This document shows, piece after piece, positions 1 to 7,532 of a stretch of 15,472 nt of DNA. How positions within the stretch are numbered: the first letter of the stretch is position 1; every line of letters starts with the position of its first letter. The stretch covers positions 1 to 15,472 of the forward strand of contig URBG01000028.1 in assembly GCA_900546055.1 (NCBI GenBank). The letters are read 5' to 3'. The translations under genes and the position numbers were made by a program. Source of the stretch: an uncultured Mycoplasmatota bacterium (GTDB lineage: Bacteria > Bacillota_I > Bacilli_A > RF39 > UBA660). The notes beneath the pieces are model-generated. The model ran no database searches and was not told the DNA's origin. It was given only the letters and a program-made list of their open reading frames with translations.

Positions 1-4
1 ACAC

Positions 5-28
5 AAAAAAAGTGAAATTAAATTCCAC
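5..28 (-). terminator. Intrinsic terminator after the GNAT/rlmD operon
   Basis: Read on the minus strand, a 7-bp stem GTGGAAT / ATTTCAC (one G-U pair) with a 3-nt loop is followed by a run of seven T. It begins 3 nt past the GNAT stop codon, so it closes the rlmD-GNAT transcript. Confidence 0.85.
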
Positions 29-31
29 GTT

Positions 32-547
32 TTATATTTCTTTTGAATAATAGTTTACTATTATTTTTTCGGGTTCACTATATTTATCTTTTGGTGGATA
101 TTCTTCATATGCGGTTTTAATAAATTGATCAAAACCCCAATGAAAATATATTTTCATATTTTTTTCTTCACATGGTTCAACGCCTATTGTAACTTTATTA
201 TATCCTCTTTCTTTTAAATCCTTTATTATAAATTTAAATAATTTGGAAAAATATCCATTCCCTTGATACTCTTTATTCGTCCTAAAAGCAGTTAAGTATG
301 CAGTAGTATCATCAATTAACCCATTACTATTTTGAATTTCTTTTTGGTCCAATATAGCGGTTCCCTCTGTTATTATTTTATTATTTAAAATTCCATAATA
401 ACAAATTCTTGTTCCCTGTTTAACACCGGATATAAAAATTTCTTTCCATGTCATCCAAACATTATCGTTTGGATGCCTTTTTATTTCATAATCCCATTTA
501 TCATTCATCTCGGATAAAGTGGCTATTTTACATATGTAATCATTCAT
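32..547 (-). CDS. GNAT family N-acetyltransferase
   Basis: A 171-residue protein with the GNAT fold pattern. The acetyl-CoA binding turn is visible as Q-G-N-G within EYQGNGYFSKLF near residues 93-104, after a strand ending in AYLTAFRT, and the C-terminal part has the usual late-strand pattern (KIYFHWGFDQF). GNAT enzymes transfer acetyl from acetyl-CoA to an amine; the substrate cannot be read from the sequence. The ATG shares one base with the stop of rlmD (TAATG) and has an AGAGG Shine-Dalgarno 8 nt upstream, so it is the second gene of that operon and probably translationally coupled. An intrinsic terminator follows the stop. The link to rlmD looks like simple co-transcription and does not indicate a shared pathway. 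Confidence 0.85.
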   Translation of the reverse strand: MNDYICKIATLSEMNDKWDYEIKRHPNDNVWMTWKEIFISGVKQGTRICYYGILNNKIITEGTAILDQKEIQNSNGLIDDTTAYLTAFRTNKEYQGNGYFSKLFKFIIKDLKERGYNKVTIGVEPCEEKNMKIYFHWGFDQFIKTAYEEYPPKDKYSEPEKIIVNYYSKEI

Positions 548-1740
548 TATATTTGCCTCTTTTTAAGTTTTGTTACACACTCAACGTGATATGTATTAGG
601 AAACATATCTACTGGGGTAACTTCTTCAATAATATATTTATCTTTTAAAATATTTAAATCTCTGGCCAAAGTAACTGGATCGCAGGAAATATAAACTATA
701 GTTTCAGGGTTAATATTTAAAATATCACTAATTCCTTCTTTTGATAGTCCACTTCTTGGGGGATCAACAACAATAATATCAGCCCTCCATTTTTTTAATT
801 TATTAATTTCTTTAGTAACATCACCACAAATAAATTTAACATTTTTTATATTATTTAGTTTTTTGTTTTCTTCAGCACATTTAATAGCCTCTTCATTTAT
901 TTCAACGCCTAAAACTTCTTTAAAACATTTACTTAAAAGCAATGTTATGGTTCCAGTACCACAATATAAATCTAAAACTTTTTTATTTTGATCTTTTCCA
1001 CAGTATTTAATGGCTAACTCATATAACTTCTCCATAGTTTTTTTATTAACCTGAAAAAATGAATTTTTAGATATTTGAAAGTTTAAATCATTTATTTTGG
1101 TTATAAGATATGGTTTACCATATACTAATTTTTCATTTATATAAATACTTGAGACTAATTTGGTTAAGCTCTTAAAATCAAAATTTTCATCAGCTATTAA
1201 CATAACTTCATCAAAATCTTTAATGGTGATTTCTTTAACATTATTTAAATTTAAGGCGTTTAAAATTTTGATTATTTCATTAGTCTTTCCACTAGCAAGT
1301 TCACATTTATTTATTGCAATTATATTATTACTGTGATTTTGATGATAGCCAACGTAAGTATCAACTTTTAAAGTTATTTTATTGCGGTAATTGTTAATAC
1401 TAGAACTAGGAACTACGGAATTTATTGGTGGCTCAATATGGGCGAAACGTTTTAAAATATCTTTTACTTTTTCTTCCTTATATTCTAACTGTTTTTCATA
1501 TTTTAAATGTTTTAAAGCACAACCACAATTTAAATAAGGACATTGGGGTTTTATTCTATCGGGACTTTCCTTTATAATTTTAGTTATTTTTGCCTCAGCT
1601 TGGTTTTTTTTACTTTTAATTACTTTAATATACGCTTCTTCTTTAGGCAATAAATTACTTACAAAAGTTATTTTTCCATTTAAGTAAACTATTCCTCTAC
1701 CAAAATGATCAAGCTTTTGACAAATAACTTTTTCTTCCAT
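547..1740 (-). CDS. rlmD: 23S rRNA (uracil-5-)-methyltransferase, RlmD/RumA (TrmA) family
   Basis: SAM-dependent enzyme that makes 5-methyluridine in 23S rRNA. With the ATG at 1740 it has 397 residues. In order: an N-terminal TRAM-like beta domain (about 1-60), iron-sulfur cysteines C67, C72 and C74 (PYLNCGC) with a fourth in INKCELA, the SAM motif VLDLYCGTGTITLLL, VVDPPRSGL, the catalytic Cys in YISCDP, and the terminal base Glu in YHVECV. The frame is open to 1791, but the 1740 start has an AGGAG Shine-Dalgarno and an extended -10 promoter lies between the two candidates, so 1740 is preferred. The cluster spacing C-x4-C-x-C is tighter than the C-x5-C-x2-C of E. coli RumA. Family is sure; RlmD versus RlmCD or TrmA specificity is not. 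The downstream GNAT gene overlaps by one base. Confidence 0.88.
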   Translation of the reverse strand: MEEKVICQKLDHFGRGIVYLNGKITFVSNLLPKEEAYIKVIKSKKNQAEAKITKIIKESPDRIKPQCPYLNCGCALKHLKYEKQLEYKEEKVKDILKRFAHIEPPINSVVPSSSINNYRNKITLKVDTYVGYHQNHSNNIIAINKCELASGKTNEIIKILNALNLNNVKEITIKDFDEVMLIADENFDFKSLTKLVSSIYINEKLVYGKPYLITKINDLNFQISKNSFFQVNKKTMEKLYELAIKYCGKDQNKKVLDLYCGTGTITLLLSKCFKEVLGVEINEEAIKCAEENKKLNNIKNVKFICGDVTKEINKLKKWRADIIVVDPPRSGLSKEGISDILNINPETIVYISCDPVTLARDLNILKDKYIIEEVTPVDMFPNTYHVECVTKLKKRQI

Positions 1741-1759
1741 AATATCCACTCCTATAGAA

Positions 1760-1768
1760 ATTATAACA
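1760..1768 (-). promoter_or_regulatory. Extended -10 promoter of rlmD
   Basis: The minus strand reads TGTTATAAT, a consensus -10 with the TGn extension; no good -35 is seen. The predicted transcript would start about 13 nt before the 1740 ATG, just at the Shine-Dalgarno, so the leader is very short. It lies back to back with the gerKA promoter. Confidence 0.6.
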
Positions 1769-1795
1769 TAATTTGGATATGTTTGGTTCATAATA
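1766..1795 (+). promoter_or_regulatory. Candidate sigma-G (forespore) promoter of the ger operon
   Basis: ACATA at 1766-1770 and CATAATA at 1789-1795 are 18 bp apart. The forespore sigma-G consensus GNATR-N18-CATNHTA is matched at all fixed positions but the first G. Germinant receptor operons are sigma-G regulated in Bacillus, and the site is 22 nt ahead of the gerKA start. Inference from consensus only. Confidence 0.55.
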
Positions 1796-1817
1796 ACACT
1801 AGGAAAGATGTGATTAT

Positions 1818-3287
1818 ATGGTGGAAATTGAAAAAAATGCGGAAAACGTATTAAACAAAATTAAAGAACTATATGGTAATAGTGGTGATTTGAATACTAG
1901 ACTTATTAAAGTTGGCAAAACCAACGTCGGGGTTATGTTTATGGAAAGTTCAAGTTCAACACAAACTATTAGTGACTTTATTATTAAAGGTGTAGATTAT
2001 GTTTCGCGCGATTCTTCAAAAATATTCGATAATATTTATAATAACTTAAAAAACAATATTTTTAACAGTCAAGTTATAACAACTAAGGATTTTACAGAGT
2101 TTTCATACTTTTTGTCAGCCGGATTTACAATTATTGTTGTCGATGGCAAGGATGAAGCTATTGTCATGGAAACAAGAGCTGATCTTGATAGAGGGGTCTC
2201 TGAGTCTACTAGTGAGCCAATTTTACGTGGTCCAAAAGACAGTTTTACAGAAAGTCATTCTAAAAATTTAGGCTTATTGCGTAAACGTATTAAAGATAAT
2301 AATTTGTGGTTTAAAGAAGTAAAAGTTGGCAGACGAACTAAAAGTAGAGTTAGCATCGCTTATTTAAGTGACGTCGTTGACCAAGAGCATATTAAAAAAA
2401 TCGAAGAGAAATTACAAGCGATTAATGTTGACGGAATTTTAGATAGTGGAAATATACGAGAATATTTAATTAAACAAAAATCGTCTTTTCCACAAATATT
2501 AAGTACTGAAAGACCAGATTTGGCTTGTCAATCATTACTCGATGGTAAAATTGTTATTCTAGTTGAGAACACGCCTTTCGTTTTGATATTGCCTAGTGTT
2601 TTTACTGACTTTATGCACACCTCAGAAGACCAATTTCAAAAACCATTTAATATGAGTTTTACACGATTATTAAAAGTTTTGTCTCTAATCATTACTTTAT
2701 TTACACCGGCGGTTTATATTGCAATTACGACATTTGATCAAACTGTCGTCCCGGACAAGCTACTGATATCTTTGGCAGTTCAGCGGGAAGGTGTGCCTTT
2801 CCCAACGGCATTTGAAGTGATTTTATTAATGACAATTTTTGAAATTTTAAGAGAAAGTGATATTAGACTTCCGGCCAATATGGGAGCCTCAATGAGTATA
2901 GTTGGAGCCTTGGTTTTAGGACAAGCAGCGGTTGATGCTGGAATTGTTTCGCCAATTGCCGTAATTGTTGTGGCTTTCACTTCAATTTGCAGCTTATTGT
3001 TTAATGATGCCGATTTTATCAATGGTATTAGAACATGGCGTCTTGTTTTCATTATATCGGCGACTTTCTTCGGATTGATTGGACTTGTTGTTGCTACCTT
3101 AATATTCCTTTTGAAACTTTCTTCATTAGAAACATTGGGAACAAGCTTTTTAGCGCCTTTTGGTCCGTTCAGTCTCGATGGACAAAAGAATTCAATCTTG
3201 AGATTCCCACTTCCTAAAATTATGAAAAGGCCTGAGTATATGGGGTCTAAAGATGTAACTAAACAAGGAGGTTCAAATGAAAAATAA
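1818..3287 (+). CDS. gerKA: Spore germination protein GerKA (GerA-type receptor A subunit)
   Basis: A subunit of the nutrient germinant receptor in the inner spore membrane. The 489 residues fit the family. The N-terminal cytosolic domain (about 1-270) shows LRGPKDSFTESHSKNLGLLR and YLSDVVDQEHIKKIEEKL, then STERPDLACQSLLDGKIVIL and ENTPFVLILPSVFTDFM. From about residue 280 come membrane segments with the hallmark AVQREGVPFPTAFE, LRESDIRLPANMG and the late segment RTWRLVFIISATFFGLIGLVV. The ATG at 1818 has an AGATGTGAT-type Shine-Dalgarno. The frame ends 11 nt inside gerKC. First gene of an A-C-B operon behind a sigma-G-like promoter. The germinant cannot be predicted. Confidence 0.95.
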   Translation: MVEIEKNAENVLNKIKELYGNSGDLNTRLIKVGKTNVGVMFMESSSSTQTISDFIIKGVDYVSRDSSKIFDNIYNNLKNNIFNSQVITTKDFTEFSYFLSAGFTIIVVDGKDEAIVMETRADLDRGVSESTSEPILRGPKDSFTESHSKNLGLLRKRIKDNNLWFKEVKVGRRTKSRVSIAYLSDVVDQEHIKKIEEKLQAINVDGILDSGNIREYLIKQKSSFPQILSTERPDLACQSLLDGKIVILVENTPFVLILPSVFTDFMHTSEDQFQKPFNMSFTRLLKVLSLIITLFTPAVYIAITTFDQTVVPDKLLISLAVQREGVPFPTAFEVILLMTIFEILRESDIRLPANMGASMSIVGALVLGQAAVDAGIVSPIAVIVVAFTSICSLLFNDADFINGIRTWRLVFIISATFFGLIGLVVATLIFLLKLSSLETLGTSFLAPFGPFSLDGQKNSILRFPLPKIMKRPEYMGSKDVTKQGGSNEK

Positions 3288-4452
3288 AATCTTTGTATTG
3301 TTAGTTTTTTGTCTTATGCTATGTGGGTGTGGAAATTACCGTGAACTTAATGATTTGTCAGTCATTACTGGTGTCGCAATTGATAAAGATGAATCTGGTT
3401 ATAAATTAAGTTATTTAATTGCCAATTCACAAAAAGCTCAAACAAGCAGTAAGGAAGGTGAAGCGCAAACTACGGTTTATTCTGGCACTGGTAAAAATTT
3501 AACAGAAGCGGTTAAAGCAATCGAAGTTAAGTCCCCAAAACAACTATATTATGGTCATATTACAACAGTAATTATTTCTGAGGAAATTGGTAAAGAAGGT
3601 TTCCTAAAAGTAAGTGATATTATCCTTCGAAACCCAGAAACTCGCAAACAATTTTATATACTGCAAGCTAAAGATTGTGAAGCTAAGGATGTTTTAAAAA
3701 TTGTTTCTCCATTAGAGTCATTTCCATCACAAAATATTGCATCGCTTATTAAAGCCAATCAATTGAATCAATCCTTTTCTTCAGACATTAATTATAGTCA
3801 ATTTATAGGACAAATTTTAGATAAGGGTTATGATGCCATTTTGCCAACAATCACGGTTAAAGGTGATATTGATGATGGAAGCAAAGAAAAAAATATTCAA
3901 ACAACTGAGCCAAAAACTTACTTAAGATTAGGCGCTTTAGCTATTTATCATAACGATAAGTTTATAGACTATGCATCAAAGACAGAAAGTCAAGATATAA
4001 ACATTTTAAAAAATAAAATCAATGAATTTAAATACAATTTTAAATATAATGATGATCTTGTAGCTTATACTTCGGACAATGTAAAAACTAAAATAAATTT
4101 GAAAAGCTCAAATGAAATTGAAATTAACGTTACTTCTCGCGGCTTTATATCAGAAATAAATCAAAATGTCGATTTAGAAAATTTGAAGACGCTTCAAGAT
4201 ATGGAAAATAAACTTAGTACAGAGGTTGAAGACTGTCTTAAGAAAACTTTAAATAGTTTACAGCATAAATATAAAGCTGATGTTATCGGTTTTGGCAATA
4301 AAATATATAAAAAATACCCTAATGAGTGGAAAAAAGTCGAAGATAAATGGAATGAAAAATATTTTCCAAAGTTAAATATAAAGGTTAAAGCCAATTTTAA
4401 AATTGAATCTACAGGTTCTCTTGACCGAACTATTGAGGAGGTAAACTCATGA
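3277..4452 (+). CDS. gerKC: Spore germination lipoprotein GerKC (GerA-type receptor C subunit)
   Basis: C subunit of the germinant receptor, a lipoprotein on the outer face of the inner spore membrane. The 391 residues begin with a lipoprotein signal ending LMLCGC, with Cys18 as the lipidation site, followed by GNYRELNDLSVITGVAID, the family's mature N-terminus. Other family marks are GKNLTEAVKAIEVKSPKQLYYGH, the Ger_C pattern LGALAIYHNDKF near residue 215, and a charged C-terminal part ending in LNIKVKANFKIESTGSLD. The ATG has an AAGGAGG Shine-Dalgarno inside the gerKA end (11-nt overlap), and the TGA stop forms an ATGA overlap with gerKB, so the three subunits are translationally coupled. 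Confidence 0.94.
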   Translation: MKNKIFVLLVFCLMLCGCGNYRELNDLSVITGVAIDKDESGYKLSYLIANSQKAQTSSKEGEAQTTVYSGTGKNLTEAVKAIEVKSPKQLYYGHITTVIISEEIGKEGFLKVSDIILRNPETRKQFYILQAKDCEAKDVLKIVSPLESFPSQNIASLIKANQLNQSFSSDINYSQFIGQILDKGYDAILPTITVKGDIDDGSKEKNIQTTEPKTYLRLGALAIYHNDKFIDYASKTESQDINILKNKINEFKYNFKYNDDLVAYTSDNVKTKINLKSSNEIEINVTSRGFISEINQNVDLENLKTLQDMENKLSTEVEDCLKKTLNSLQHKYKADVIGFGNKIYKKYPNEWKKVEDKWNEKYFPKLNIKVKANFKIESTGSLDRTIEEVNS

Positions 4453-5555
4453 GAAAAATAAGTGCATTAGAGTATAATAGTTTAGCTTGGTTTCTGATGA
4501 GAGCAAGTCTAGTAGGAATTACAATGACTAGTTTAATTTCTATTTGTAGACAAGATGCTTGGATCAGTGGGATTATCGGAATAATTCTAGGTTTTATTCC
4601 AGCGGCTTTATTTATCGCTTTAAGAAATCATGATAATAAAATGAATATTGTTCAACTTAATGAAGCCCTTTTTGGAAAATTTGGGAAGGTTGTAAATATT
4701 ATTTTAATGATTGCGGTGTTTGTTTTTGTTCAAGTAATATTTTCTGATTTAGTTTATTTTATTACATCGCAGTTTCTTTATAAAACTTCCCCTGTTCTTA
4801 TTTCAATTATTTTTGGTATTCCATTAGTATATGGTTTATTCAAAGGCTTAAATTCTATTTCTAAAACTAGTCTAATCCTGTTTTATGGAATTATATTAAC
4901 AATTATCTTCATCGTGCTTGGTGTAAGTGGTGGGGTTAATGTTGAAAACTTAAAGCCAATGCTTATGACTGATGGTGGTTCTATAGCACATGGAGTTTTA
5001 ATTTTTATTGCATACAATGTTTTACCTTTATTTTTCCTTCTAATAATTCCAAAGTGCAGAATTGAAAATTATAAGATGAGAAAATCAGTTATTATTTATT
5101 TTATCGCACTATTATCGGTTGTTAACGCGATATTCTTAACACTTACGGTTTATGGAATTAATCTTTCTGTTTTATTTGAATATCCAGAATTTCAACTACT
5201 TAAAAAAGTAGCTATTGGTGAATTTATTGGAAAACTCGAAGGAATTCTTTCAATGGAATGGATTATATCATTTTTCGTCTTAGTTTTAGTGGGAATGTAT
5301 TATGTTACCACAACAATTAAAGAAACCTTTAAATTAAAAGAAAAAACAAACAAATTTGTTATTGTATTTGCTTGCTTACTGTTATTAATTATTAATCCCC
5401 TTATTTTTGTTAGTAATGGTGAAGCTAATGATGTGCTTCAAGGTCCACTTTTGATTTTTATGTATGTGATGTTTTTCGCTATTCCTCTGGTTATTTTAAT
5501 TGCCGCGAAGGTTAAAACATTTTCATCACAAGGATGGCAGCGGAAACAATCATAA
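4449..5555 (+). CDS. gerKB: Spore germination protein GerKB (GerA-type receptor B subunit)
   Basis: Integral membrane subunit of the germinant receptor, from the APC-like spore permease family that binds the germinant in studied GerB proteins. The 368 residues hold about ten hydrophobic segments, starting LAWFLMRASLVGITMTSLIS and ending LLIFMYVMFFAIPLVILIAA, with a short basic tail (GWQRKQS). Length fits the family (about 360-370). The start overlaps the gerKC stop as ATGA and has a GAGGAGG Shine-Dalgarno. The last 44 nt overlap the 3' end of the opposing gene at 5512-6327, and no terminator is seen after the stop. Confidence 0.94.
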   Translation: MRKISALEYNSLAWFLMRASLVGITMTSLISICRQDAWISGIIGIILGFIPAALFIALRNHDNKMNIVQLNEALFGKFGKVVNIILMIAVFVFVQVIFSDLVYFITSQFLYKTSPVLISIIFGIPLVYGLFKGLNSISKTSLILFYGIILTIIFIVLGVSGGVNVENLKPMLMTDGGSIAHGVLIFIAYNVLPLFFLLIIPKCRIENYKMRKSVIIYFIALLSVVNAIFLTLTVYGINLSVLFEYPEFQLLKKVAIGEFIGKLEGILSMEWIISFFVLVLVGMYYVTTTIKETFKLKEKTNKFVIVFACLLLLIINPLIFVSNGEANDVLQGPLLIFMYVMFFAIPLVILIAAKVKTFSSQGWQRKQS

Positions 5556-6327
5556 TAACAATTAATATTGTAATTATTATGATATTGAAAACTTTTGGTT
5601 TACTCTTTTCTTCGCCATCAACAAAGTCTGATTTATTTAATTTTAAGCTTGATGTAAAGAATGAATGATCATAAGTAGGCTCACTAGGGCTTACTTTTCT
5701 TGTCTTTGGAGCTTCTTGCTCTTCAATTAGCTCACGAACATTTTTAATTTCACCAATTTTGGTATCATCGTCTTTTAAGTCGCTAAGAAGATCAGCAGCT
5801 AAATCAGCATCCCCTATTTTATTTAACATGCTTGTGTTAGTGATAGTTTGAATTAAATCTTTTAAATCCTCTTCATCATCTTCTTCATAGTAATCTTCTT
5901 TTTTTAGTTCCTTTTTTAAATCAATATTTTTTAAAATATTATACTGGGTGTTACGAAGGACTCTTTCCTTATCATCAGGTTCTTTGTTTTCTTTTGCTTC
6001 TTTTAAGATATCTCTAATGTCATAATTCTTTTCTTCTAATTCTGGAAAACGTCTAGAGACTTTTTTAGGAGGTTCTATGGGTTCTTTATAATCACCTGTA
6101 ATACGACGATATTTTCTTTCTTTTTGATAATTCTCACGATTTTGCAGTAGTTCTTTTACTTTGGTAATGTCCACTTGATTAGCGTTATCTATTTCAGCAA
6201 TACCTTCGATGTTAGAATATTTACCATAAGTATAAATCTCACCATAAAGGTCTTTATTACGGTTGCTTCGAGAACTTTGTTTATTTCGGCTTTGATTACC
6301 GTAGTATTTTTCCATGCGCGATTTCAT
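5512..6327 (-). CDS. Unknown acidic protein with a C-terminal membrane anchor
   Basis: A 271-residue protein I do not recognise. The N-terminus is basic and rich in Asn, Ser and Arg (about 1-40). A long, highly charged middle follows, with Glu/Lys blocks such as KKELKKEDYYEEDDEEDLKD, probably helical or disordered. A more ordered patch, TITNTSMLNKIGDADLAADLL, lies near residue 165. The last 25 residues are one hydrophobic helix (IIIITILIVIMIVSAAILVM), so it is likely tail-anchored with the bulk in the cytosol. The frame is open to a GTG at 6336, but AGAGGTGG sits 8 nt before the ATG at 6327. The 3' end overlaps gerKB by 44 nt, convergently. A sigma-A-like promoter precedes it. No enzyme motif is seen. 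Confidence 0.8.
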   Translation of the reverse strand: MKSRMEKYYGNQSRNKQSSRSNRNKDLYGEIYTYGKYSNIEGIAEIDNANQVDITKVKELLQNRENYQKERKYRRITGDYKEPIEPPKKVSRRFPELEEKNYDIRDILKEAKENKEPDDKERVLRNTQYNILKNIDLKKELKKEDYYEEDDEEDLKDLIQTITNTSMLNKIGDADLAADLLSDLKDDDTKIGEIKNVRELIEEQEAPKTRKVSPSEPTYDHSFFTSSLKLNKSDFVDGEEKSKPKVFNIIIITILIVIMIVSAAILVMKMF

Positions 6328-6346
6328 TACTACCACCTCTATAATA

Positions 6347-6375
6347 ATAATATCACATTTTAGGTGTTTTTTAAA
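6347..6375 (-). promoter_or_regulatory. Sigma-A-like promoter of the tail-anchored protein gene
   Basis: On the minus strand, TTTAAA (6370-6375), a 17-bp spacer, then TATTAT (6347-6352) preceded by TGA, that is, an extended -10. It lies 20 nt before the chosen ATG and runs away from the ferredoxin promoter. Confidence 0.5.
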
Positions 6376-6383
6376 CCTTGGAC

Positions 6384-6413
6384 TTGCATTTTATGGGCTT
6401 TTTATTTTATAAT
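6384..6413 (+). promoter_or_regulatory. Sigma-A promoter of the ferredoxin gene
   Basis: TTGCAT at 6384-6389, an 18-bp spacer and a perfect TATAAT at 6408-6413, followed by an AAGGAGG Shine-Dalgarno at 6419-6425. Confidence 0.65.
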
Positions 6414-6431
6414 TAATCAAGGAGGAATTTT

Positions 6432-6608
6432 ATGGTAAAAGTAAATAAAGACTTATGTATAAGTTGTGGGTCTTGCGTAGCAATTGCCCCAGAAAACTTT
6501 GACTTTGATGATGAAGGTTTAGCTGAAGTTAAAAAAGATGAAATTAATGATGATGTAAAAGATGCAGCAGAGGCTTGTCCAACTGACGCAATTGAGATTG
6601 AAGACTAA
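6432..6608 (+). CDS. Small [4Fe-4S] ferredoxin
   Basis: A 58-residue acidic electron carrier. It carries C9-x2-C12-x2-C15 (LCISCGSCVAIAPENFDFD) and the distal C49-P (EACPTDAIEIED), the ligand set of a single [4Fe-4S] cluster, as in the monocluster ferredoxins of Bacillota. There is no second CxxCxxC, so one cluster is expected. It is shorter than Bacillus subtilis Fer (about 82 residues) but has both ends of the fold. The ATG has a strong AAGGAGG Shine-Dalgarno 6 nt upstream. It is monocistronic, with its own promoter and with a terminator that overlaps its stop codon. The electron partners are not shown by the neighbours. Confidence 0.93.
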   Translation: MVKVNKDLCISCGSCVAIAPENFDFDDEGLAEVKKDEINDDVKDAAEACPTDAIEIED

Positions 6609-6623
6609 GCTTAGTCTTTTTTT
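6601..6623 (+). terminator. Intrinsic terminator of the ferredoxin gene
   Basis: An 18-nt perfect palindrome, AAGACTAAGCTTAGTCTT, followed by more T (seven T in all at 6617-6623). Its left arm contains the last codon and stop codon of the ferredoxin gene. Confidence 0.9.
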
Positions 6624-6629
6624 GTGAAT

Positions 6630-6658
6630 TTGATTAAATCCTCATATTTTGGTATAAT
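6630..6658 (+). promoter_or_regulatory. Sigma-A promoter of the 213-residue protein gene
   Basis: TTGATT at 6630-6635, a 17-bp spacer and TATAAT at 6653-6658. It begins just past the ferredoxin terminator and sits 33 nt ahead of the start codon. Confidence 0.75.
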
Positions 6659-6691
6659 TATAGTATATTTTATTAAAGGAGGAATGGCTTA

Positions 6692-7333
6692 ATGGACCCA
6701 GACTCGGGATCGGAAAGCAATTATAAAGATGTTTTTGTCGACTGTTCGACAATAAAACCAGAAATTAGTTTTCAAGAAAAATCAGGTATTAAATATTTTG
6801 ATACCGCTAGTATGATAGATGATACTGATAGTTTTATCTTATCAAGTGCAGCTTTTGATAGTGATTATAATTTTTTACACGGCGAAGTGTGTGTAATAAG
6901 GTTAGACCATGAGGAATATTATGGCATTAAAAAAGCAATTGGAAAAGAAATAAATTTAATAGATATGGTTAACTATCGCTTTAATCCAGCCGAAGTTGTA
7001 ATGCTTTCAACAGGGCCTAATGGAAGAAAATATGAAAAGTTAGTGGGTGACGAAGTTGTTGAAACTAGTTACTATGATACTGAATTTTCAGATATGGTTC
7101 TTGAAGACAGACAGTTATCTAGTACAATTGACTATATGAATAATTATTTAATTAGATATGGAACATGCCGTGGATTATCGGTTGGTGTTTTTAAAAGTTT
7201 TGAACAGCAAGTTCAAGTGATAAATGGAGCAACCTTTGTATCTTATGAACAAGCAAGAGTTAAGAAAAAAGCAAAAGTTGATAATGAAATAATAGTTAAT
7301 AATGAAGCAATAGTTAGTAAAAAACCGGCTTAA
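6692..7333 (+). CDS. Unknown soluble protein of 213 residues
   Basis: I do not recognise this protein. It has no signal peptide and no membrane segment. The first 20 residues are acidic (MDPDSGSESNYKDVFVDC), and the middle alternates short beta-like stretches (HGEVCVIRL, AEVVMLSTGPNGRKYEKL) with a helix-like part, SSTIDYMNNYLIRYG. The tail holds a short imperfect repeat, NEIIVNNEAIVSKK. The ATG at 6692 has AAAGGAGG 9 nt upstream; a second ATG just after that Shine-Dalgarno opens only a two-codon frame. It has its own promoter and terminator, so it is monocistronic and probably vegetatively expressed. Real gene because of length, signals and coding-like composition; function unknown. Confidence 0.8.
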   Translation: MDPDSGSESNYKDVFVDCSTIKPEISFQEKSGIKYFDTASMIDDTDSFILSSAAFDSDYNFLHGEVCVIRLDHEEYYGIKKAIGKEINLIDMVNYRFNPAEVVMLSTGPNGRKYEKLVGDEVVETSYYDTEFSDMVLEDRQLSSTIDYMNNYLIRYGTCRGLSVGVFKSFEQQVQVINGATFVSYEQARVKKKAKVDNEIIVNNEAIVSKKPA

Positions 7334-7334
7334 T

Positions 7335-7359
7335 AAAAACCACCTTTGGGTGGTTTTTT
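7335..7359 (+). terminator. Intrinsic terminator of the 213-residue protein gene
   Basis: AAAAACCACC / GGTGGTTTTT stem (10 bp) with a TTTG loop, ending in six T, directly after the TAA stop. Confidence 0.93.
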
Positions 7360-7377
7360 CATTTTATAATATTTTTT

Positions 7378-7473
7378 CTAGACTATTTTATAAGGGTTAG
7401 TTTTTGTTCCTTTACCTGTTAAAGTGATATCTGATTTTAGAAAGAGAGAAACCGTTATACGATAATTAATCAA
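7378..7473 (-). pseudogene. Remnant of a C-terminal coding segment
   Basis: On the minus strand an open stretch with no start codon reads YRITVSLFLKSDITLTGKG and then TKTNPYKIV before TAG. The LKSDI-x-L-x-GKGTKTNPY-x-IV pattern resembles the C-terminal ends of surface or pilin-like proteins of low-GC gut Bacillota (from memory, not searched). An in-frame TGA lies just upstream at 7474-7476 and the rest of the gene is absent. It sits between two converging terminators. Best read as the tail of a deleted gene; chance cannot be ruled out. Confidence 0.4.
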
Positions 7474-7488
7474 TCAAAAAATGATTAC

Positions 7489-7512
7489 AAAAAAAGTCAA
7501 AGGTTGACTTTT
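7489..7512 (-). terminator. Intrinsic terminator of rluB
   Basis: On the minus strand, AAAAGTCAA / TTGACTTTT (9 bp) with a CCT loop, then more T, placed 20 nt past the rluB stop. Confidence 0.88.
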
Positions 7513-7532
7513 ATTAAATTTAATTACTTATA

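Noticed and set aside
1741..1791. Longer rlmD start at 1791
   Set aside because: It would place the extended -10 promoter inside the gene and adds residues outside the family's N-terminus; the 1740 ATG has a good Shine-Dalgarno.
4450..4461. TGA=Trp reading of gerKC and spmA stops, each followed closely by TAA
   Set aside because: Both TGA form normal ATGA overlaps, and the following TAA are explained by the first codons of gerKB and spmB; all other Trp codons are TGG.
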